From Antilocapra americana (Eukaryota; Chordata; Mammalia; Artiodactyla; Antilocapridae), in NCBI GenBank assembly GCA_007570785.1, contig ML662445.1, positions 2,483,365-2,547,364 on the forward strand: DNA of 64,000 bases. The letters run 5' to 3'. Position 1 is the stretch's first letter. The number at the start of each line of letters is the position of its first letter. Position numbers and translations under genes: made by a program. The notes under the pieces are model-generated. The model saw nothing but the letters and a program-made list of their open reading frames with translations. It was not told the DNA's origin and searched no databases. This document shows, piece by piece, positions 56,151 through 64,000 of the stretch.

Positions 56151-59100
56151 GACCGGCCAGAATTAAGTGCCCCGCAAGCCCCTGCTGCGCAGCTTTTCCC
56201 TGTGTGTGAAGTGGGAGGGGCGGAGCTGGCCCGGGTCTGTCCCGGAGAGGGACAGACAGCTCCTTGAGAGCAGCTCCCAGCTCCCGTGAATGGGCCCTGG
56301 GAGACCTTGAGTTCTGAGCCAGACTCCAGTATTTGGGTAATGGAATTCGAAGTTTGATGTATTAAGATACAAATATATCACGTCTGATAGTATTCTTAGT
56401 TCATTAGTAGGGCTTTGTTTTGTGTAACTTGCCAGTTTAAATATAATGAAACGCTTAAAGCACGTTAACATTCTTTAAAAAAAAAAAAATTCCTGGGGAT
56501 GTGCCCTCAAACTCACAGAGAAGAATGGGGGAAGTCTCGAAAATGAACCAGAACAGTCAAGGAGGCTATTTGGTAGGTAAAGGAGAGGAGTGCCGCTTCG
56601 TTTTATTTCTGAAAGCTGTTGTCTGTCAAAGCAGTCTTTCCAAATGGCTTAATATACTGAAACTTACTCAATCAAGAACTTTTAACGTTTGGATGTGTAA
56701 TTGATATTAGTCACTGATGACCCAAGAGTAGTTTTCATCACCAGTCTTAATCCCATTGTTAATTTGTAAAGGACCTTTAAAGTTGATGAATTTAGAGATT
56801 AAAGTTTTCTTGGGGCTCTGAAGTCCCACATATCTAACTTTGTAACATGTCCCACAGACCAACCCAGGGTGAATTAAATGGGTGATGTTTATGAAAACAG
56901 GTCGATGCTGAAATCGCCTTGTCTCCACTTCCATGAATTAAACTTTAACTTCACTTACCTTACTTGCTCCTATTTGAAGATATCTGAGTCTTACAGGTGG
57001 AGCATTTGATGTGGAGATTAAGTTTAGCAACAATGATATAGAAAAGAAAAGGAGACTTCTTTAAAGAATAACTTGGAGTGGGGTAAGCTCTAACAGATGG
57101 TTTTCAGCCTTACTAAATAGGGAAAAATGATAATGTGACCTAGGAATTTAAGGAGCGTTTAGTCATGGATAGTTCTTGAAAAACCAGTACTTGGTTTATT
57201 GGGTCATTGTGGATTTTTATTTATTCATTTTCCAGGATATGTATTGGTCTTATTCATAAGTTACCAGAACGGCTCTTTTATAAAGGATTTTGTGAGAATG
57301 CCTGTAAGTTTGGCCAGAGATTGTGTTTAGAGTTTCAACTGCATTATACCTTAATGGCATAGAAATAGGAAACTGAAATAGAAGCTGATTCCTTTCAGTG
57401 GGAAGGAGCTTGTCCAAACGTGTGTGCTTTCCTTTGATAATATGTTTGTTTTCAACATTCAGGATACTACACTCTTTTGGTTTTTATTCCATTTTCAACA
57501 TTGGTGTTATATCCTTAAAAGTGGTATTTTGCTTATAATGTAATCAGATTTCTAGCTGAATAAAGCAACTCTGTTGTGTAGGAAACATAACTTTTTCACT
57601 GGTGTTGATGGCCACATTTAGCTGGAGACAGCTAAATTTTCTCAGTAACAGGCATAGATTTTGGCAGAAGGAATAGAACTAATGAAGAAAGCAGAAGAAA
57701 GTGTAAAGGATTTTGATCAGATATCTGCAGTCATAAATATTTGAACATAGAAGTAGCATTCCTTCTTGAGAAGGCGACACTATAGGTGCTGTAAATGTTT
57801 CTACATTCAAGCTCTTGGATGGAGTTATTCTGACACAATTCTTTCAAAAATGCATCTCTTTGCTTTCCTAACCCCTCCCCCTCAAAAGTTCTGGAGGATG
57901 TGGGAAACGTTTCTTTAACCCTCTTCTTGCTGAGTGCTGTTGGGGTCCCTGTGCCGCCCTGGCCGTCTGAGCTGTGTCCCTCTCAGTGTGCTTATAGCAG
58001 GGCTAGCACCCAGCAAGTGGACCTGGCTTGGCTTGCTTAGCACTGGGCAACGTTGATCTTCTCCAGAATTCTGAATGTCTAAATAGGAAATATTCATTGC
58101 ATCACCGTCGTTAGCTCCCAGATCCTTACTCTCTTGGTAGGAAACCACATCTTACTTGGCTTTGCATCTTTCAAGTGAATAACAGCGTCAGGATGTGGCT
58201 TCCTTCTGCAGTCTGATCGGAAAGTGCAGAGACTGGGGAGCAGGATGGAGCTTTGGGATGGCAGCTGTGAATGTGGGGTGTGAGTGTGCATCCCTGGGCA
58301 CCTGGAGTTTAGGTGTCAGCAATTTTTTGACTGGTCGCTGGGCTTGGCGCTCACTGGTGGCATGAGTCACTTGTGAGACTGTGGCGCTCTTCTCCTTCCT
58401 GTCCTCTCCTTGGGGATGTCACCCCTGACCTTTTCCAGCTGATGACCAGCAGTATGTTGGCAACGGTCTGTTTGGGATTACATGAGCCTTGGGACCATGA
58501 GAGTGATAGCATTTTTCAGATTCAAGCCTTGGTGTCCCGTCTCTCTGCTTCCAGGAACAAGTAAATTTGGGGAGGGGGGAGGTGAGACTTTTCTCTTTGA
58601 TGGAGGGGTGACCTTTGCCCTAAGTGAGATTCCCTCCCCACCAGAGTCAGTGTGGGGGCACTGATTTATAGGAGGGCATCCTCTTTATTTTTGGACCCCA
58701 GCTATGAATAACTTGCAGTTTACAGAAATGCTGGCAAATTGTCACAAGCCCGTTTTAAGAGACGAATCCCATCAAATGTTTATTTATGTAGAATTTCTTA
58801 ATAAAACTAACCTTATGGGAAGAATAAGGAAAAACTTTCACTGTAAATTTGAAATGTCTTACCCAGTTCTTCAGAAAGCATCTTTATTTTAAAATTAATT
58901 TTCTCCTAGAGAGGGCTGTTTTAGGGTTACCACTTAAATAGCTGTCGGAGGAACACACACGCAGGCCCCATAAACTCATTGCTTGTAAGTGAGAGTTATG
59001 CTCTCTGCCGAGGTGTGTCAAGTGTGTTTCAGACGGACTGGTCAGAATGAGCAGTGCAACTGTCCGTTTGGTGTATTCTTTATCCTTCACATCTGGCTAC

Positions 59101-60750
59101 ATGTGATTCAGGCAGCTGCAGCTTCTCTTTCCAGAGCTAACGCTGGTTGTCATGTTTCTGTCCAGAATGAACTGTTTTCCAGCTGCATATATCGGAATCG
59201 TAACAAAGTATAATTTTTGTGGCTCTCGACATCCCTAAAAGTAGTTTTCCAAAAAAGAGCTGGTGTGTAGTCTTCGATTCACTGAAAATCACAAAGCAGA
59301 AGTAACTAGAAATGCAACTCTATTTAGAACCCAAACATGTAAATACGTGTAAAATGATGAGTCAAGTACCAGCGCAGAGTGTCAAAAAAATCAATTCAAA
59401 AAGCAACTCCATTGGTGTAGGTAGGTTTTCCTGTGTATTTCAAATATGTGTTCATTCTGGTAGGTTTCCTTTTTCTTTCTGTTCTGTTGTGGTCGATGAT
59501 GTTTTGCAGTCAGGAATTTAATCAAGTCGTTACGTTCTGAAAACTGACTTTAAGAAATATGTATTATGTGTGACCTGAAGTTCAGACACTTCCTCAATAG
59601 AGGGTTGAAAGGAGGAGACAGAATGTATTTCACTTTCAAGAGGAAAGTGAGCTGGTGCTTCCTGCCTCCAGAACCAGGTAGGCCGTCTCTCACCGTTCCT
59701 GGCACCCGGGGGACTGCTGTTGTCAGCTCAGCCCTCAGAGGCAGCTGTCTTGTTCTTTTCTTGCTCACTCAGGAGATGGAGAGTGTAGGCTAACATGTGG
59801 TGTTAGCTTTCACGACGTAGTTGGAGGGAGACTGAAAAATTGAGGTTCTCTGGTAAAACTCTAGTTTTTTCTTAGGCACTCAGAATTAAAAAAAGAAACC
59901 CTTTCCCAGCATTATTTGATCTCACTCAGAAAACCCTCCCTTTCCAACTCTTCCCATGTGAAAGGAAAGGATATTTAGGAATTTTTGTCCTTTGTCTCAG
60001 AGAAGGGCAGCATGTGCCTGGGTTTGCCATATGGCACTGCTTAACGCACGTTGCCCGGACTGACTGGGGCTGCGTGAGGCGCTGATTCTTTTCAGCATTC
60101 CAGAATGTTCTCTGAAAGTTGGGACAGTGAAGGATGCATCCAGAGTTGTTCTGAGAGGCTGTTCCTGTCTTCCACAGCTTCTTGTTTGGTGTTTCAGGGC
60201 TGTGAGCAAGTGTCGCTTTTCTTTTTTTTTTCCTCAAACAATTTTTGTGGGAAAAGAGTTTGACATTAAATATTGGCTGATTGTGTTGATTCATGAAGAC
60301 ACACAGCCTCATGTGAGTAGTTAAAACTTCTGCTGGTTGTAAATAGGCTGCAAGTTGGGCTGGTGAGACAGGATTTTCATTGTTTAGTTCCTGATTATTC
60401 TGGTGACTTAAACCTAGAGCTAAAAAAATATGTGTTATTTTCCTTCTTAAAGAATTAGCTTTTTTTTTTTTTTTTAATGGATGGACGAATCCTTGAACAG
60501 ATGGGTGATCCTAATGTATTGTTTAAACTTCTGTGGCTGCTTTTATTCTGGGATTATCTAAAGGCAAATCTGTGATGTTTTCACTGAAGAATTTGTTTTA
60601 TTTACACATGTTATTTTGAAGGTTTAGATAGACGTGTATGTGAGCACCAGCAGCTTCTCTGTTACATGCTATATCACTGGAATGTATGGATGTGGGAACG
60701 GATGAAGAGTCTGCCTCTGTTTTTTTGGGGGGGGGTTTATTAAGACATAA
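56151..60750. other. Transposon-free intronic sequence
   Basis: No interspersed repeat recognised over 4.6 kb. It contains A/T runs only (A13 at about 56477, T14 at about 60461, G10 at about 60726). Short frames are chance-level. Presumed intron 1 with possible enhancers. Confidence 0.45.
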
Positions 60751-60754
60751 TTGA

Positions 60755-60893
60755 CATCGTATGAGTTTAAGGTATGCAAATATTTTGGTTTGATACTTCT
60801 TTAATTGAAGTATGGTTTACAATACATATAGGTATCAGGTGTACAACATAGTAACGTTGAGCCCAGATTACAGATCCCCCAAAGACCACCTCA
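60755..60893 (-). mobile_element. L1 3'-UTR fragment (left part)
   Basis: 'aagacataattgacatcgta' and 'aggtatcaggtgtacaacat' are antisense L1 3'-UTR words. The rest of L1-type sequence appears beyond the LTR-like insert at 61265. Confidence 0.72.
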
Positions 60894-61262
60894 GGAGCCG
60901 ATTCTGCTGCAAACACACGAGGGTCTTTGATTCAAGCTCGAGCAGGGGCTTCCACCCACACCGCCGCAGCGGCTTAGGTAGGAGAGCCCCAGTCACAGCA
61001 GATAGGCGTTTTTATAGTTTGTGGGGCTGAGGGGTTTTCGAAATTAAGAAAAACGGCGATTCGGTGGACTTTTCGCGCGTTGGTTTCTGATAGGTGTTTT
61101 TCATCACAAACAGCCTCCTAACTGGTGTACTTTTGGCACTCCCCGGTGTGTGGTGACTGGTCATGTCTAGGGTGGTGACATGGGGTAAGGGGCTGGACTA
61201 TTTTATGGTCATTCTAGGAACGTGGGAGTTGCCCTGGACACAAGATGGCAGCTCCGTTTTCT
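60894..61262 (-). mobile_element. Probable ruminant ERV solo LTR (BTLTR-like)
   Basis: 'acacgagggtctttgattca', 'gagcaggggcttccacccac', 'tttatagtttgtggggctga', 'atcacaaacagcctcctaac' and 'gccctggacacaagatggca' recall a bovine endogenous-retrovirus LTR read in antisense. It has L1 sequence on both sides, so it probably landed inside the L1. No viral coding region is present. The family name is tentative. Confidence 0.5.
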
Positions 61263-61264
61263 TT

Positions 61265-61785
61265 TTTTTTTAAAGACGGAGTGACCTAGGCTCTACAGTA
61301 ATTGGATATTTTTATGGATTATACTCCACATATAGTTATTGTAAAATATTGACTGCATTCCCTGTGCTGTGCATGATGTCCCTGGGTCTTGTGTATCTTC
61401 TACCTATTGAAGAGGTACTTTTACCTCTTAATCCCCTTCACCTATCTTGCCCTTCCCCCACTCCTCTTGCCCAGAAACTACTAGGTTGGTGACTGTAACT
61501 GTGAGTGGGTTTCTGTTCTTATTTATTTACTTTAACTGGGGGATGGTTACTTCACAACGTCGTGTTGGATTCTGCCATACATCAGCAGGAATCAGCCGTT
61601 GGTACACACATGGCCTCTTTCTCTTGACCCTCCCTCCCCCCCCCCCCCCCGCTCCCACCCCTCCAGGTCATCACCGAGCCTCGGGTTGAGCTCCCTGTGC
61701 TATACAGCACCTCCCCACTAACTGTTTTACACATGTAATATATATATTCCAGTGCTCCTCTGCCTCTGTTTTTAAGGTCCCATAT
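61265..61785 (-). mobile_element. L1 3'-UTR (L1_BT/L1_Art-like, right part)
   Basis: Antisense L1 words occur in order: 'agttattgtaaaatattgac', 'tttacctcttaatccccttc', 'gccatacatcagcaggaatc', 'gggttgagctccctgtgcta'. A C15-type run at about 61634-61650 lies where the L1 3' UTR has a C-rich segment. Confidence 0.82.
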
Positions 61786-61927
61786 GGCTGCAGAGTTGCC
61801 CATCAAAGCTCCTGTGTCTCTAGACAGTTTCTTGCTGAGTCAGTCTCCTTAGCTTTAATCATACTGGGTTCCCTGTTTTAAGGAAAGAGGTGAACACATG
61901 TTCATCCATGTGTGTTGCCTGTAAAGT

Positions 61928-62200
61928 GCAGGTGGGCACGTGAGGATGGAAGGCGGGCCGGGTACCACTCAGCGAGTCTTAGTGATATGAACCGTGCAGG
62001 GGGGCATGTGAGGATGGGAGGGTGGGCTGGGTACCACTCAGGGAGTCTGAGTGTTTTTGAATCACGCAGGTGGGCACGTGAGGATGGAAGGCGGGGCCAG
62101 GTACTGCTCAGGGAGTCTTAGTGATGTGAAGCACACAGGTGGGCACGTGAGGATGGAAGGCGGGCCGGGTACCACTCAGGGAGTCTTAGAGATGTGAACT
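61928..62200. repeat. 69-bp minisatellite, four copies, with E-boxes
   Basis: Four units start at 61928, 61996, 62066 and 62135 (periods 68, 70, 69). Each has the order 'caggtgggcacgtgaggatg', 'ggaaggcgggccgggtacca', 'ctcagggagtcttagtgatg'. The palindromic E-box CACGTG lies at 61937-61942, 62075-62080 and 62144-62149; unit 2 carries CATGTG instead. Confidence 0.95.
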
Positions 62201-63309
62201 AAGGCCGCTTTGGTTGACACATAATTCATATTAACACCATCAGTGACCCAGGGAGATTTCTGTGCCAGTTTGAGAAAATATCATCATTCACATTGGTAAT
62301 CATAGTCCCAGCAGATTTAGACTCATCACTCCAAAGCTTTCTGTGTCTTTAGCGTGACCATTAGCATAATGGTGATAATTTGTTCCTTTGACTCACACTG
62401 AGCGTAATTGAAATCAGTGTTATTGTGATGAGCACAGCACAGCCCAGGTGCTCAAGTGGTTTCCTTAGCTCAGAAACAGCTTTTTACTTTTAAAACAAGA
62501 GGCGAGGATAATGATCTCATTCCTAAAAACAAAAAAACAGAACTCTAAGTAAATAACTGAATTCCTAATGTAAAAATACTTGCCATAGCAACGTAAACTT
62601 GGGACAATTCTGTAGAGTCATGGGATTAGTGGTTTAGTGGTAGGATTAAAATTGGCTTCAGTAAATTACCCTGGTGACAGAAAAGCAGAGTCTGTTAATG
62701 GTTTTACAGGAAGATTGGCTTATCAGTTATTTTCTGGGTTGACGAAAGATTATGGGCTGCTTAAAATTTGAACTTGACAAAGGAAGGTTAATTTTCCTAA
62801 CAGCTATTATACACTTGAAAGTATCTGTAGGAACTGGTTAAAAAAAGAAGATACCGCAGTTAGAATTTGGGATTTATTTTGTGCATGTGGGTGTCGGTTG
62901 ATGGACGGTCCAGTGTTTGTTTAGCTACGAATGTTCAGGGCTGTTGAGAGTGTGTATTTCAGCCAGCGGTTAAATGAGGTCTTCCCAGTGTCCATGGAAA
63001 TATTTTGGAAAGTGCGTGAGCTCTTTGGGGCCACAAAGGTACCATTTAGACACGTACCGAGCTGCACGTTCGTGGCCTGAGCAGGCTGCGGTGGCTCTCT
63101 GCTGCCCAGGGTGCTTGCCGCGCCTGTGGGGCTTTCAGTTGATTCTACAGAATTGACCATGAAAGGGAACGTTTACTTTCCTGGCTATTTACCTTTCTTT
63201 GTGCATTGTTGATGTTATTTCTGTTTGGGCTTGTTTAAAAGCATTCGTATTGAGAGTTATAAGTATGTTACTGGCAGGCGGCTTCGAGATGCTTTGGGGG
63301 TGAATTGGG
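62201..63309. other. Intronic or intergenic unique sequence
   Basis: No repeat or exon recognised. AT-rich with TAAT words between 62220 and 62860. Confidence 0.4.
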
Positions 63310-63440
63310 CATTTTACAGGTACTGAAACGCAGAAGGATTCAGTGACTCAGAGAGGCCACGGTGACGGAGTCAAGGTCACACCCAGGGTTCCTGAGTCGC
63401 AGTCTCGTGCCTTCCCGATGCCCCCGATGCCCCGTGCTTA
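63310..63440 (-). mobile_element. MIR-like SINE fragment
   Basis: 'cattttacaggtactgaaac', 'ggattcagtgactcagagag' and 'gtcaaggtcacacccagggt' follow the reverse-complement MIR core, with extra GC-rich sequence. Confidence 0.6.
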
Positions 63441-63529
63441 GCGCACGGAAGGAACTGAGGTTGCAGGGATTTCAGGATGAGCTTGTTGAGAAGGCTTGGG
63501 GCTGATCAGAGCTCTGAGTTCTGCGAGTG

Positions 63530-63577
63530 TAGACCCAGCAGGCAGGTTCTTTACCACTAGCGCCACCTGGGAAGCTC
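63530..63577 (-). mobile_element. Bov-tA SINE head fragment
   Basis: 'ggcaggttctttaccactag' and 'cgccacctgggaagctc' form the reverse complement of the tRNA-like head. Body and tail are missing. Confidence 0.8.
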
Positions 63578-64000
63578 ACATTAAATGTAGAGTAAAACGT
63601 AAATCAAAGTCAAGAACCAGGAAGTAGAATAATAGGTCCTGGTGAGGGGAAAGTAGGATTTCACATCCAGCTCATCGTGTTCCCTCCAGTGGGTTTACTT
63701 GAACCAAAATTTAGAATCTGAGTCTCCTGGCCACTAAAAGTGAGTGAAATAGGCCTGTTTATATGTCGATGAGACGAGGGCAGCTCTCCTGTGGAGGAGG
63801 AGGGTTTTGTCCTGTAGCCCTGAAGGAGAGTCCTCGCTCTGGTTTGCATGCTGGCCTGTTTCTCACAGGCCCTGTGTTCCATGTCCCCGACCTTCAGCGA
63901 TGCTCTTGGAGCGAGTCTATGGTGGTTTGCAGAGGGGGTTTCTTGGAGCTCCCCTGGAGCAAGGGTGTCAGAATATAGCATCCTGAGTTGAGAACTGTTT
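63578..64000. other. Unique sequence to window end
   Basis: No repeat or exon recognised. Confidence 0.4.

Larger units (their letters stand above)
50164..64000 (+). other. Presumed TSHZ intron 1 (continues past the window)
   Basis: If the exon at 50149-50163 is right, everything downstream is the start of a long first intron. It holds two further CpG lobes, alternative first-exon candidates, repeat-free DNA to 60.75 kb and then ordinary repeats. No acceptor followed by QQAP-type coding sequence occurs before 64000. Confidence 0.5.

Noticed and set aside
59681..59700. Splice-donor-like 'ccaggtaggccgtc' as another TSHZ exon
   Set aside because: A single donor-like word without an acceptor, island or coding potential upstream is expected by chance.
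61928..62200. Coding tandem repeat (69-codon frame with WAREDGR repeats)
   Set aside because: The period is not constant (68, 70, 69), so the frame is not kept through the array. The frame closes inside it.

Overview
The window is mammalian nuclear DNA from a ruminant, most likely a bovid. The evidence is its interspersed repeats: many tRNA-derived Bov-tA SINEs that share a 3' tail with the RTE-type LINE BovB, three BovB 3' ends, four cetartiodactyl CHR-type SINEs, L1_BT-like 3' ends, and older mammalian repeats (MIR, L1M, MLT1/MLT2 LTRs). Nothing prokaryotic, no long spliced ORF and no complete gene is visible. Almost all open frames are shadows of repeats or of GC-rich DNA. I had no alignment tools, so repeat names rest on recognising consensus sequence, and boundaries are good to about 5-20 bp unless a target-site duplication fixes them.

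Layout. From 1 to about 46.5 kb the DNA looks intergenic: unique sequence peppered with SINEs, LINE fragments, MaLR/ERVL LTRs, two GC-rich minisatellites or islands (9.85-10.08 and 15.35-15.48 kb) and simple repeats. Two longer repeat-poor blocks (27.2-29.7 and 31.2-36.0 kb) could hold distal regulatory DNA. From about 46.5 to 60.75 kb I see no SINE, BovB or L1 copy at all. This transposon-free tract surrounds a three-lobed CpG-island cluster (about 50.0-50.4, 51.0-52.0 and 53.9-55.7 kb). Such a pattern is typical of a developmental transcription-factor locus. After 60.75 kb repeats resume, with an L1 split by a probable ERV LTR and a 69-bp minisatellite carrying E-boxes.

The one gene I can argue for is at 50149-50163 on the plus strand. 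A well-placed ATG opens five codons (MPRRK) that stop at a phase-0 splice donor. MPRRK followed by QQAP is the N-terminus shared by the Teashirt zinc-finger homeobox proteins (TSHZ1/2/3), whose genes as I recall have a tiny first coding exon and almost all coding sequence in exon 2. The long, repeat-free intron and desert-like upstream flank fit TSHZ2 or TSHZ3; TSHZ2 is my preferred but unproven choice. The rest of the window (50164-64000) would then be intron 1, with a candidate alternative first exon ending at 51423 and candidate antisense first exons in the third CpG lobe.

I did not find a new biological system. The most useful observations are the five-codon exon, the transposon exclusion zone, the antisense splice donors, the E-box minisatellite, the orphan NRF1-bearing CpG island and the Z-DNA-prone CG tract.
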